Positions 7,180 through 13,857 are shown, counted from the first letter of the stretch. The stretch: 15,525 bases of DNA from Firmicutes bacterium CAG:882 (GCA_000435595.1 FR895450.1:6545-22069); one strand, 5' to 3'. Notes: generated from the letters alone by a model not told the origin. Numbers and translations are program-made.

Positions 7180-8460
7180 ATGAAATATGCCTATATCAAC
7201 GGGAAAATCCTTGACGGTGATAAGGATATGCAGGTAAAAGAAGGTATGGTGATATTGACTGACGGTGAGAAAATAACCGGAATCGAAAAAGAGGTTCCAA
7301 GCGCGGCAGATATTAAGGTAATTGACCTTGGCGGACGCTATATTATGCCCGGACTTATCAATATGCACGTTCATCTTGCGGGAAACGGCAAGCCCCGGAA
7401 GAAGCAGCGCGATAATGAGAAGCTTGTAAAAACACTTATGGGAACCGCACTTTCAAGAGCTGTGGCGTATAAGATTGTGTCGGATTTTGCAAAGACGGAG
7501 CTTTTGAGCGGTGTGACGACAATCCGCACGGTCGGAGGACTTGGTGATTTTGACACGAAGCTCAGGGATGAGGTGGTGGCAGGTAAGAAAACCGGACCTC
7601 GTATTCTCGCCGCAAATGAGGGAATATCGGTGCCGGGAGGTCATATGGCAGGCTCTGTTGCAGTTGCGGCGGGAAGCATTGACGAGGCACTTAAGCAGCT
7701 TGAACATGCTGAGAATGAGAAGGCAGACCTGATTAAGCTTATGATAACGGGAGGCGTATTAGATGCCAAGGAAAAAGGCGTTCCGGGTGAGTTAAAGATG
7801 AAGCCTGAGATGGTGAAGGCGGTGTGTGATAAGGCACATGCGGCGGGCTATAAGGTTGCGGCACATGTTGAGTCACCGGAGGGCGTGAAAGTCGCACTTG
7901 AAAACGGAGTTGACTCGATAGAACATGGAGCAAAGCCGGATGATGAGATGCTAAGACTTTTTAAGGAGAAGAACGCTTTTCTTTGTACGACAATATCACC
8001 TGCTGTTCCGTATGCACTTTTTGACAGGTCACTCACCAATGCGACGGAGGTTGAGCAATACAATGGAAACATAGTTTTTGAGGGAATTGTTGAATGCTCG
8101 AAGGCAGCTCTTGCGAATGATATTCCGGTCGTGCTTGGAAACGATGTTGGCTGTCCTTGGATAACACAGTATGACTTCTGGAGAGAGCTGTGCTATTTCC
8201 ACAAATATACGGGAGTATCAAATGCCTTTGCACTCTATACGGCGACAAAAAGAAGCGCTGAGCTTGCGGGAATCGGTGATGTGACGGGAAGCATAGAGGT
8301 CGGAAAGTGTGCAGATATGATAGTGACTAAGGAAAACCCTCTGGACAATCTTGCGGCACTTAGGAATGTGGACATGGTTATAGCAAGGGGCAGAGTGATT
8401 GACAAGCCTAAGGTCAGGATAAATAAGCTTGTTGAACAGGAGCTGGACAGATTTTTATAA
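7180..8460 (+). CDS. Metal-dependent amidohydrolase (imidazolonepropionase/prolidase-like)
   Basis: A 426-residue TIM-barrel hydrolase of the amidohydrolase superfamily. The metal ligands expected for the family are visible: HVH in MPGLINMHVHLAG, the lysine of LIKLMITGGV (candidate carbamylated lysine), the histidine of AAHVES, the histidine of SIEHGAKPD, and the aspartate of VLGNDVG. The C-terminal end returns to the small beta domain (GKCADMIVTKENPLDNLAALRNVDMVIARG). The pattern fits the group containing imidazolonepropionase-like and Xaa-Pro dipeptidase enzymes; the exact substrate cannot be read from the sequence. The start was set at ATG 7180 because GGGAGG at 7167-7172 is well spaced for it; the GTG at 7150 has no ribosome binding site. 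It is followed 27 bases later by a C-S lyase gene in the same direction, so the two probably form one operon under the divergent MerR regulator. Confidence 0.88.
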   Translation: MKYAYINGKILDGDKDMQVKEGMVILTDGEKITGIEKEVPSAADIKVIDLGGRYIMPGLINMHVHLAGNGKPRKKQRDNEKLVKTLMGTALSRAVAYKIVSDFAKTELLSGVTTIRTVGGLGDFDTKLRDEVVAGKKTGPRILAANEGISVPGGHMAGSVAVAAGSIDEALKQLEHAENEKADLIKLMITGGVLDAKEKGVPGELKMKPEMVKAVCDKAHAAGYKVAAHVESPEGVKVALENGVDSIEHGAKPDDEMLRLFKEKNAFLCTTISPAVPYALFDRSLTNATEVEQYNGNIVFEGIVECSKAALANDIPVVLGNDVGCPWITQYDFWRELCYFHKYTGVSNAFALYTATKRSAELAGIGDVTGSIEVGKCADMIVTKENPLDNLAALRNVDMVIARGRVIDKPKVRINKLVEQELDRFL

Positions 8461-8487
8461 GCCATGGTTCGGAAAGGAACGCACAAT

Positions 8488-9690
8488 ATGAAATATGATT
8501 TTGACAGTATTATTGACAGAACAGGCAGAGATGCCATCGCAGTTGATGTGATTCCGTTTGAAGGGGCGGAGATTAAGTCCGGATTTTCCAGGATTCCCAT
8601 GTGGGTTGCGGATATGAATTTTGCGACGGTGCCAACCATACAGGAGGAGATAATAGGAAGGACAAAGCATCCGGCGTTCGGTTATTTTGAGCCGAGAGAT
8701 GAGTATTATTCTTCAATAATTGAATGGCAGAACAAGCGAAACGGTGTGAAGGGACTTGCCAAGGAGGATATCGGCTATGAAAACGGTGTGCTCGGCTGCC
8801 TTGCATCGGCTGCACAGGCATTTACCGCGCCGGGGGAGGCGGTATTGCTGCATTCACCGACTTACATTGGCTTCACAAGAGTGCTTGAGGCGAATGGACG
8901 AAGAATCGTACACTCACCACTCGTTCAGGATGAAAACGGCGTGTGGAGAATGGACTATGAGGACATGGATAGAAAGATTAAGGAGAACAATATTCATTTC
9001 TGTGTGTTCTGTTCACCACATAATCCGTGTGGAAGAGTCTGGGAAAAGGAAGAAATTCAGAGGGCTATGGAGATTTACAAGGACAATCAATGCATAGTAG
9101 TGTCCGATGAAATCTGGTCGGATATAATTCTCGACGGACATAAGCATATTCCGACACAGAGCGTGTCGGAGGACGCGAAGAACAGAACCATTGCAGTGTA
9201 TGCACCTTCAAAGACCTTTAATCTTGCAGGACTCATAGGCTCGTATCATATTATATATAATAAATATCTCAGGGACAGAGTCAAAAAGCAGTCTGAGCTT
9301 TCACATTATAACAGTATGAATGTGCTCTCCATGTATGCGCTCATAGGAGCATACAAGCCTGAAGGATATGAATGGACGGATGAGCTTCGAACAGTCATAA
9401 CAAAAAATGTAAATTACGCGTATGATTTTATAACACGGAATTTTAAGGGCGTGAAGCTTGCCAGACCTGAGGGAACTTACATGCTGTATCTTGACTGCGG
9501 TGAATGGTGCAGAGAGCACGGTATGACTATGGACGAGCTTATAAAGGCGGGAATCGCCGTGGGTGTCGTGTGGCAGGACGGGCGGCCGTTTAACAATCCG
9601 AGTGCCATAAGAATGAATCTTGCGGTTCCATATTCGCTGGTTGTCGAGGCATTTGACAGGCTTGATAAGCATGTATTCAATAAAATGTAA
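8488..9690 (+). CDS. MalY/PatB-type aminotransferase, C-S beta-lyase
   Basis: A 400-residue fold-type I PLP enzyme. Family marks include the N-terminal YDFDSIIDRTG, IPMWVADMNF, FCSPHNPCGRVW, VVSDEIWSDI (PLP-binding aspartate) and YAPSKTFNLAGL with the Schiff-base lysine, then the late AGIAVGVVWQDG. Members usually cleave cystathionine or cysteine conjugates to give homocysteine or a thiol, pyruvate and ammonia; some also have transaminase or regulatory roles. The start was placed at ATG 8488 because it has GGAAAGGA upstream and gives the usual family N-terminus; an in-frame ATG at 8464 would only add MVRKGTHN. It is co-directional with and close to the amidohydrolase gene, suggesting stepwise breakdown of a peptide or cysteine conjugate (inference). 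The unit ends at the terminator at 9769-9819. Confidence 0.92.
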   Translation: MKYDFDSIIDRTGRDAIAVDVIPFEGAEIKSGFSRIPMWVADMNFATVPTIQEEIIGRTKHPAFGYFEPRDEYYSSIIEWQNKRNGVKGLAKEDIGYENGVLGCLASAAQAFTAPGEAVLLHSPTYIGFTRVLEANGRRIVHSPLVQDENGVWRMDYEDMDRKIKENNIHFCVFCSPHNPCGRVWEKEEIQRAMEIYKDNQCIVVSDEIWSDIILDGHKHIPTQSVSEDAKNRTIAVYAPSKTFNLAGLIGSYHIIYNKYLRDRVKKQSELSHYNSMNVLSMYALIGAYKPEGYEWTDELRTVITKNVNYAYDFITRNFKGVKLARPEGTYMLYLDCGEWCREHGMTMDELIKAGIAVGVVWQDGRPFNNPSAIRMNLAVPYSLVVEAFDRLDKHVFNKM

Positions 9691-9768
9691 CTGTTAAGAG
9701 CCTGAAAAACTTCAGTTTCGGTAAAATATACATTTGAAGCCGGAATAATGAGCAGCTTTATTGCTGAT

Positions 9769-9819
9769 AATAAAGATACGGATTGCCTGTCGGCAGGACA
9801 GAAATCCGTATCTTTTATT
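9769..9819 (+). terminator. Branched terminator after the C-S lyase gene
   Basis: A perfect 13-bp stem (9772-9784 with 9803-9815), extended by AAT with ATT around one bulged T, is followed by a T-rich tail. The apex holds a second small hairpin (CCTG-TCGG-CAGG, 9786-9797). The 5' arm can alternatively pair with CTTTATT at 9756-9762 (with AATAAAG, 9769-9775), so two exclusive folds are possible just before the next gene. Confidence 0.85.
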
Positions 9820-9844
9820 ATTTATACATGGAGGGAGCATTATC

Positions 9845-10303
9845 ATGGTTTTAAAGGAAAAAGAGAGAACGGTAATCGAGGACTTACAGACGCAGGAGAA
9901 GTGCTGTGTGGAAAAATATGCAAAGTATGCCGAACAGGCAAAAGACCCTGAGCTTAAAAAGCTTTTTGAGACCTTAAAGAGTAAGGAACAGGAACATTAT
10001 GATTCACTTTCAAAGGTACTTTCGGGAACTGTGCCTGAGTGTAATTGCAACGATTCTGACGGACGCAGTTATGAGCCTAAGGCGACCTACAATGCAATGA
10101 GTGACTCTGAGGATAAGAAGAATGATGCCTTTCTTGCGACAGACTGTATCGGAACGGAGAAGCTTGTATCAGGAACCTATAATAACGAAGTGTTTGCGTT
10201 TGGAGACAGCAGCTTAAGAAAACTTTTGGCTGACATTCAGGTTGAGGAACAGAATCATGCCGAGATGCTTTACAAGTATAAGGTAGCTAACGCTATGGCA
10301 TAA
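9845..10303 (+). CDS. CotF-like/ferritin-like coat protein
   Basis: A 152-residue helical protein similar to the spore coat F family, which has a ferritin-like four-helix fold. Two repeated ligand sets are visible: Glu18 with Glu48-x-x-His51, and Glu105 with Glu135-x-x-His138, so a di-iron or other metal site is possible. The segment between the halves (about 62-95) is polar, with two cysteines (ECNC) and asparagine- and serine-rich stretches. ATG 9845 is used because GGAGGGAG (9830-9837) is seven bases upstream; earlier in-frame codons run into the preceding terminator hairpin. No sigma-A promoter is clear between that terminator and the gene; a sporulation sigma factor is possible but not shown. 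It converges with the hemerythrin gene. The alternative is a rubrerythrin-like stress protein, but the rubredoxin domain is missing. Confidence 0.8.
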   Translation: MVLKEKERTVIEDLQTQEKCCVEKYAKYAEQAKDPELKKLFETLKSKEQEHYDSLSKVLSGTVPECNCNDSDGRSYEPKATYNAMSDSEDKKNDAFLATDCIGTEKLVSGTYNNEVFAFGDSSLRKLLADIQVEEQNHAEMLYKYKVANAMA

Positions 10304-10366
10304 AAGAACACCCGAAGGGCAGATACTCTCATTATTGAGAGCGATTACCCTTCGGGTGTTCTTTTA
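10301..10366. terminator. Long branched bidirectional terminator between CotF-like and hemerythrin genes
   Basis: A perfect 19-bp stem (10301-10319 with 10348-10366) starts at the TAA stop of the CotF-like gene. Its loop contains a second hairpin, CTCTCA-TTAT-TGAGAG (10326-10341). The stem ends are AAAA and TTTT runs, so it can work in both directions for these convergent genes. Confidence 0.9.
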
Positions 10367-10369
10367 TAT

Positions 10370-10407
10370 AAAAGAGAAAACCGATTACACTTGGGTTATG
10401 GCTTACA
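10370..10407 (+). repeat. Short repeat F, copy 1
   Basis: This 38-base stretch matches 15269-15306 at 31 of 38 positions without gaps (shared AAAAGAGAAAACC, ATTAC, TTGGGT, ATGG). It runs into the end of the hemerythrin gene. Copy 2 folds into a good hairpin while this copy has lost several pairs. Confidence 0.6.
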
Positions 10408-11227
10408 GAGTGATATTATTTTTCTTTACATATTCCGCAATCTTTTTATCACTTACGAGAATGTGGTTTGTAAGCCAGCCTATAAGGAAGTTGATGAGGT
10501 CAAGAAGGTATGACTGCTGGTCATTGTCAATCTCATCAAGCGTATTAAGGTCAATGTCAACAAGGCGCTCAACGAATGCAGAGTGTGCACGCTTCTGGGC
10601 GTCAAGCTTTGGATAGCCTATGCGCTCCATGAGAGCTTCCTCGTCACGAAAATGAAATTCAGTGTAGTCCTTAAGCTTGCCAAGCAGTTCCATAATTCTA
10701 TCGTACTTGTCATGAAGGTGTTCGGCACAGATTAAGTCATTGGTCTCCTTGATTATCTCAAAGAGTGTACGGTGCTCGTCATCAATAAGGTCTATTCCTG
10801 TCTTAAAACGGTCAGTGAATGCGAACGGGTCATTAGGCTCCGTCTTTCCAATCATCATGTCGCTGCTTAGGATATGTCTATAGAGCCATCTGACAAGATA
10901 ACGAAGGAGTTCGTTTAAGGATTCCTTTGCTGCCGTTGTTGAGGCTGTGTCGAGAGTGAAGGAGTTGACTTTGTCGGCGAAAGCGGCATGCTCGCGCTTT
11001 TGAAGTCTTAGCTCAGGGTCATGTATGCTCTCCATGTATGCCTCCTCGTGTGCAAAATGATTCAGCGCATAATCCTTGAGCTTTGTAACGAGATTATTGG
11101 CGATGGCAGTCACATCATCTGTCTTGGCAACCATTGCGATTGACTCGTTGAGAAGTGAGAACAACTGTCTGTGCTCGTTGTCTATCTCGTCAATATGTAT
11201 TAAGCAGTCATCTGTAAATTCGTACAT
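10403..11227 (-). CDS. Tandem two-domain bacteriohemerythrin
   Basis: A 274-residue soluble protein made of two hemerythrin domains in a row (about 1-128 and 135-270). Hemerythrins bind oxygen at a di-iron centre and serve in oxygen storage, delivery, sensing or protection. Ligands by family pattern in domain 1 are His19, His57, Glu61, His80, His118 and Asp123, and in domain 2 His152, His192, Glu196, His215, His255 and Asp260. In both domains the first histidine of the usual H-x3-H pair is a glutamine (Gln76 in QKREH, Gln211 in QKRAH). The two domains are diverged, so the duplication is old. No signalling domain is attached. CTCCTTT on the plus strand (11236-11242) is the ribosome binding site. 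The promoter is at 11509-11537, so the leader contains element B. Confidence 0.94.
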   Translation of the reverse strand: MYEFTDDCLIHIDEIDNEHRQLFSLLNESIAMVAKTDDVTAIANNLVTKLKDYALNHFAHEEAYMESIHDPELRLQKREHAAFADKVNSFTLDTASTTAAKESLNELLRYLVRWLYRHILSSDMMIGKTEPNDPFAFTDRFKTGIDLIDDEHRTLFEIIKETNDLICAEHLHDKYDRIMELLGKLKDYTEFHFRDEEALMERIGYPKLDAQKRAHSAFVERLVDIDLNTLDEIDNDQQSYLLDLINFLIGWLTNHILVSDKKIAEYVKKNNITL

Positions 11228-11248
11228 AAAATTAGTCTCCTTTCATTT

Positions 11249-11478
11249 GTTTAAAATATTTAGGTAATTGCGAAACTATATAATTGAAAGCGGACGTTGT
11301 ACAAATTTAACAATTCACCGCAGGCACGCTTTCGCTACATGAATCACGCAACGGTACATAACGCAGTAAAATACACTGCCTAAGTACCGGCGGCTTCATA
11401 GTACCTGCTTGCGAATTTGTTAAATTAGCACAACTGTATATCGTCAAAATTGCGTTTCGCAAACGCCTGGTTTAAAAT
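11249..11478. repeat. Flanking direct repeats of element B (likely target-site duplication)
   Basis: GTTTAAAAT occurs at 11249-11257 and at 11470-11478, the right copy directly after the terminal CCTG of the element as in copy A. Similarity extends imperfectly for four more bases (ATTT against GTTA). Confidence 0.6.
11262..11469 (-). repeat. Structured repeat element, copy B
   Basis: A 208-bp relative of element A, inverted relative to it. Its terminal inverted repeat is 11262-11275 with 11455-11468 (11 of 14 pairs plus a wobble). Plus-strand helices are the outer stem 11296-11316 with 11413-11434, GCAGGCAC with GTACCTGC (11320-11327, 11401-11408), ATGAA with TTCAT (11339-11343, 11395-11399), CGGTAC with GTACCG (11352-11357, 11384-11389), GCAGT with ACTGC (11363-11367, 11375-11379, 7-nt loop) and a hairpin at 11328-11335 that reads GC-GAAA-GC on the minus strand. 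GTTTAAAAT flanks it at 11249-11257 and 11470-11478. It lies in the hemerythrin leader. Confidence 0.85.
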
Positions 11479-11508
11479 GTTAAATAATTGTTCCATTAAT
11501 GTTCCTAT

Positions 11509-11537
11509 ATTGTATAGATTATGCCGGAAAAATTCAA
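11509..11537 (-). promoter_or_regulatory. Sigma-A promoter of the hemerythrin gene
   Basis: On the minus strand TTGAAT (11537-11532), a 17-base spacer and TACAAT (11514-11509). Transcription would start near 11502 and run through the whole of element B before reaching the start codon at 11227. Confidence 0.7.
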
Positions 11538-11640
11538 GAGCTATGTCCGATTGTTTATAAAAAAATCATAGTTATTGCATATATGCCGGAATATGCCGTG
11601 ACATCAGCATAAAATCGAGTGAAATACTGGGAATTACCAC

Positions 11641-11669
11641 TTGAAATTCCAACCATGAGGAATTATAGT
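11641..11669 (+). promoter_or_regulatory. Sigma-A promoter of tcdA
   Basis: TTGAAA (11641-11646), a 17-base spacer and TATAGT (11664-11669), 40 bases before ATG 11709. GGAATT and AATTCC half-sites surround the -35, which could mark an operator. Between the two divergent promoters (11538-11640) only short TATGCCGGA repeats (11518-11526 and 11584-11592) stand out. Confidence 0.7.
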
Positions 11670-11708
11670 AGATTTTACAGCATAAGTAAATTGATTTGGA
11701 GGAAAAGA

Positions 11709-12464
11709 ATGCTTACACAGTTTTCAAGAACAGAGCTGCTGCTCGGAAAAGAGGCAATGGACAAGCTGAAAGACTCAAGAGTGGCGGTATTTGGTATAGG
11801 AGGAGTGGGCGGCTACGTCTGCGAGGCACTTGTGCGAAGCGGAGTGGGCGCTTTTGACCTGATAGATGATGATAAGGTGTGTCTCACCAATCTCAACCGC
11901 CAGATTATAGCAACAAGAAAGACGGTAGGAAAATATAAGGTGGATGTGATGAAGGAGAGAATTTTGGAAATTAATCCGGACGCGGACGTAAGAGTGCGTA
12001 AGTGCTTCTTCCTGCCTGAGAATGCGGAGGAATTTCCTTTTGAGGAATATGATTATGTGGTCGATGCAGTCGACACAGTGACTGCAAAGATAAGTCTCGT
12101 GATGAAGGCTCAGGAGATGAACATACCTATAATAAGCAGTATGGGAGCGGGAAACAAGCTTGACGGAAGCCAGTTCCGTGTAGCTGACATATATAAGACC
12201 AAGGTTTGTCCGCTTGCGAAGGTAATGAGAAGAGAGTTAAAGAAGCGCGGCGTTAAGAAGCTTAAGGTGGTATATTCAGAGGAACAGCCTACAAGACCGA
12301 TTGAGGATATGGCGATAAGCTGTCGTAACCACTGTATATGCCCTCCGGGAGCACAGCATAAGTGTACGGAGAGAAGGGACATTCCGGGCAGCGTGGCATT
12401 CGTGCCATCGGTTGCCGGACTTATCATTGCAGGCGAGGTTGTGAAAGACCTCTGTGGAAGGTAG
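11709..12464 (+). CDS. tcdA: tRNA threonylcarbamoyladenosine dehydratase (TcdA, ThiF/E1-like)
   Basis: A 251-residue ATP-dependent E1-like enzyme predicted to convert t6A at position 37 of ANN-decoding tRNAs to its cyclic form. The N-terminal FSRTELLLGKEAMDKL is followed by the nucleotide-binding glycine loop VFGIGGVGGYVCEALVRSG, then DDDKVCLTNLNRQ with its arginine, the VDAVDTVTAK segment and SSMGAGNKLD. Cysteines at CPLAKV and in SCRNHCICPPGAQHKC could act as metal ligands or as the catalytic cysteine. The start is ATG 11709, with GGAGG at 11698-11702; codons further upstream overlap the predicted promoter. The next gene begins 9 bases after the stop, so they form an operon. Confidence 0.93.
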   Translation: MLTQFSRTELLLGKEAMDKLKDSRVAVFGIGGVGGYVCEALVRSGVGAFDLIDDDKVCLTNLNRQIIATRKTVGKYKVDVMKERILEINPDADVRVRKCFFLPENAEEFPFEEYDYVVDAVDTVTAKISLVMKAQEMNIPIISSMGAGNKLDGSQFRVADIYKTKVCPLAKVMRRELKKRGVKKLKVVYSEEQPTRPIEDMAISCRNHCICPPGAQHKCTERRDIPGSVAFVPSVAGLIIAGEVVKDLCGR

Positions 12465-12473
12465 GAGACAGGT

Positions 12474-13019
12474 ATGAACAGAGAAGAGGCATGGGAGTTA
12501 CTTAAAGAATACAATAAGGATGAGTTCCATCTTGAGCATGCGGAGATAGTCGGAAAGACGATGAAATATTTTGCCGGGAAGCTGGGATACGGTGATGAGG
12601 CTGATTTCTGGGAGGTTGTCGGTATACTTCATGACCTTGATTTTGAGATGTACCCGCAGGAGCACTGCATCAAGAGTCAGGAAATCATGCGAGAGCGTGG
12701 TCTTGATGAGAGGATAATTCATGCGACGGCGAGCCACGGCTATGCGATAACGGTCGACATCAAGCCTGAACATGAGATGGAGAAGGTTTTATATGCGGTT
12801 GATGAGCTTACGGGACTTATCGGTGCCGTTGTGATTATGCGCCCGTCTAAGAGCGTGCAGGACCTTGAGCTTAAGTCGGTTAAGAAAAAGTACAAGAGCA
12901 AGGGCTTTGCTGCAGGCTGTTCAAGGGAAGTGATTGAGAGAGGTGCCGATATGCTCGGCTGGAGTCTTGATGAGTTGATTGAGCGCACCATCGAGGCACT
13001 CAGAACATTTAGGGATTGA
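12474..13019 (+). CDS. HD-domain phosphohydrolase
   Basis: A 181-residue cytosolic protein of the HD superfamily of metal-dependent phosphohydrolases. Candidate metal ligands are His22 (FHLEHAEIV), His53-Asp54 (GILHDLDFE), a later histidine in ATASHGYAI and the aspartate of YAVDELTGLIG. The YPQEHCIKS and KSVKKKYKSKGFAAGCSREV segments are typical of a Firmicutes group annotated only as HD or HDIG domain proteins; the substrate is unknown and may be a nucleotide or phosphate ester. AGGAGA lies just before ATG 12474. Nine bases separate it from tcdA, implying cotranscription. There is no ordinary terminator after it; instead the long hairpin of element C begins about 50 bases after the stop. Confidence 0.85.
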   Translation: MNREEAWELLKEYNKDEFHLEHAEIVGKTMKYFAGKLGYGDEADFWEVVGILHDLDFEMYPQEHCIKSQEIMRERGLDERIIHATASHGYAITVDIKPEHEMEKVLYAVDELTGLIGAVVIMRPSKSVQDLELKSVKKKYKSKGFAAGCSREVIERGADMLGWSLDELIERTIEALRTFRD

Positions 13020-13079
13020 AGGACTGCAATTACTTGTACATTATAATTGATGATGAAATTCAGGTCATCTATAACGGAC

Positions 13080-13219
13080 GTTATACCATTTTGCCGATAC
13101 CCTTCCGGACGCGTTTTCACTCATTTGAACGTGTAGCGGCGCATAAACGGCTACGACACAGCCGTTAAACGCCGACATGTTCAAAAAGGTCCGGCAGTGT
13201 ATCGGTAAAATGGTACAAC
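13080..13219 (-). repeat. Structured repeat element, copy C (core)
   Basis: The core of a third copy, in the same orientation as B. A 21-bp outer stem (13080-13100 with 13199-13219) is followed inside by CCGGAC with GTCCGG (13105-13110, 13189-13194), TTTGAAC with GTTCAAA (13124-13130, 13179-13185), CGGCG with CGCCG (13137-13141, 13170-13174) and AACGGCT with AGCCGTT (13146-13152, 13160-13166, 7-nt loop). A hairpin at 13113-13120 reads GT-GAAA-AC on the minus strand. The edges on the minus strand, ACAGTTGTAC and ATAACGTC, match A and B. The outer 14-bp inverted repeat and the flanking direct repeats are not recognisable, so the ends are decayed. It follows the HD gene and may end its transcript. 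Confidence 0.8.
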
Positions 13220-13266
13220 TGTATATTTACAGTAATGGGCTCTTTAACCGCGAAAATAAATGCGGG

Positions 13267-13296
13267 TTGCAAAACATATTTTCATAATCTTAATAT
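13267..13296 (+). promoter_or_regulatory. Possible promoter just before element D
   Basis: TTGCAA (13267-13272), an 18-base spacer and TAATAT (13291-13296). A transcript would begin at about 13303, exactly where element D starts. Both boxes are imperfect. Confidence 0.35.
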
Positions 13297-13303
13297 GTGT
13301 GAT

Positions 13304-13518
13304 GTGTTATATTTATGTATATCACGACTTTTGGGAGAAGCTTAGTTATTCTTATGACTCTGTTTAAGATACAGTCACAGGCGGCATGGATGCCGGCTGA
13401 GTTGCAAACAGCCAAGGATGGCTGTTTTTGCAACGATGGCGGAAGTATAAGAAGATTTTGCAAAGTCATTAGAATAACTTGCTTCGTACAACGGAGCTGA
13501 TATACATAAATATAACAC
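13304..13518 (+). repeat. 215-bp structured element D with perfect 21-bp terminal inverted repeat
   Basis: The ends 13304-13324 and 13498-13518 are perfect 21-base inverted repeats (GTGTTATATTTATG outermost). A second long stem lies inside (13338-13359 with 13464-13484, two or three defects), and then three hairpins: GACT-C-TGT with ACAGTC (about 13356-13375), GGCAT-GG-ATGCC (13383-13394) and GTTGCAAACAGCC with GGCTG-TT-TTTGCAAC (13401-13434). There is no credible reading frame. It may be a folded RNA, or a small non-autonomous transposon with the 71-residue gene downstream. Its 3' side contains GTACAACG as in element A, but the rest does not align, so I treat it as a separate family. The strand of any RNA is uncertain. 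Confidence 0.7.
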
Positions 13519-13591
13519 GCATACGAATAAAAAGTGTAAAAATATGTTCTGCCGCTTGACCCCGATAACTGAGAAATGAGAGGAAAATATC

Positions 13592-13807
13592 ATGGAGAAT
13601 AAAAGTATTCTCATAAAAGATACCACAAAGGAGGAGCGCATAGCTCTTATAAAGCAGTGGATACCTGATGATGACGGTCTTAACGATTGTGATATGGACT
13701 TGTGGGATATTTATGATGATTACATCAAGGGTATTCGTGAGGTGTCAGAGATAAATGCTTCGCTGAGCGGAACATTTATGACGGAAGAAGACCTTAACAG
13801 AAGGTAA
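13592..13807 (+). CDS. Small acidic protein of unknown function (71 aa)
   Basis: A 71-residue soluble, acidic protein beginning MENKSILIKDTTKEERIAL and containing IPDDDGLNDCDMDLWDIYDDYIKG, a run of aspartate and aromatic residues, then a helical tail EVSEINASLSGTFMTEEDLN. I recognise the type as a small protein common in Lachnospiraceae but know no function. ATG 13592 has GAGAGGA about seven bases upstream. It lies alone between element D and the lrgA promoter, with no obvious terminator of its own except the hairpin at 13858-13884. A strong promoter begins 20 bases after its stop. Confidence 0.75.
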   Translation: MENKSILIKDTTKEERIALIKQWIPDDDGLNDCDMDLWDIYDDYIKGIREVSEINASLSGTFMTEEDLNRR

Positions 13808-13826
13808 AATTTGTCACATTTGACAT

Positions 13827-13854
13827 TTGACAAAACAAATAACGAGAGTATAAT
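13827..13854 (+). promoter_or_regulatory. Consensus sigma-A promoter of lrgAB
   Basis: A perfect TTGACA (13827-13832), a 16-base spacer and a perfect TATAAT (13849-13854). A second TTGACA lies seven bases upstream (13820-13825). This is the best promoter in the window. Transcription would start at about 13861, some 285 bases before lrgA. Confidence 0.88.
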
Positions 13855-13857
13855 TCT

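Noticed and set aside
11619..11708. Longer N-terminus for TcdA
   Set aside because: It would overlap the predicted promoter at 11641-11669 and lacks a binding site; ATG 11709 has GGAGG at the right distance.
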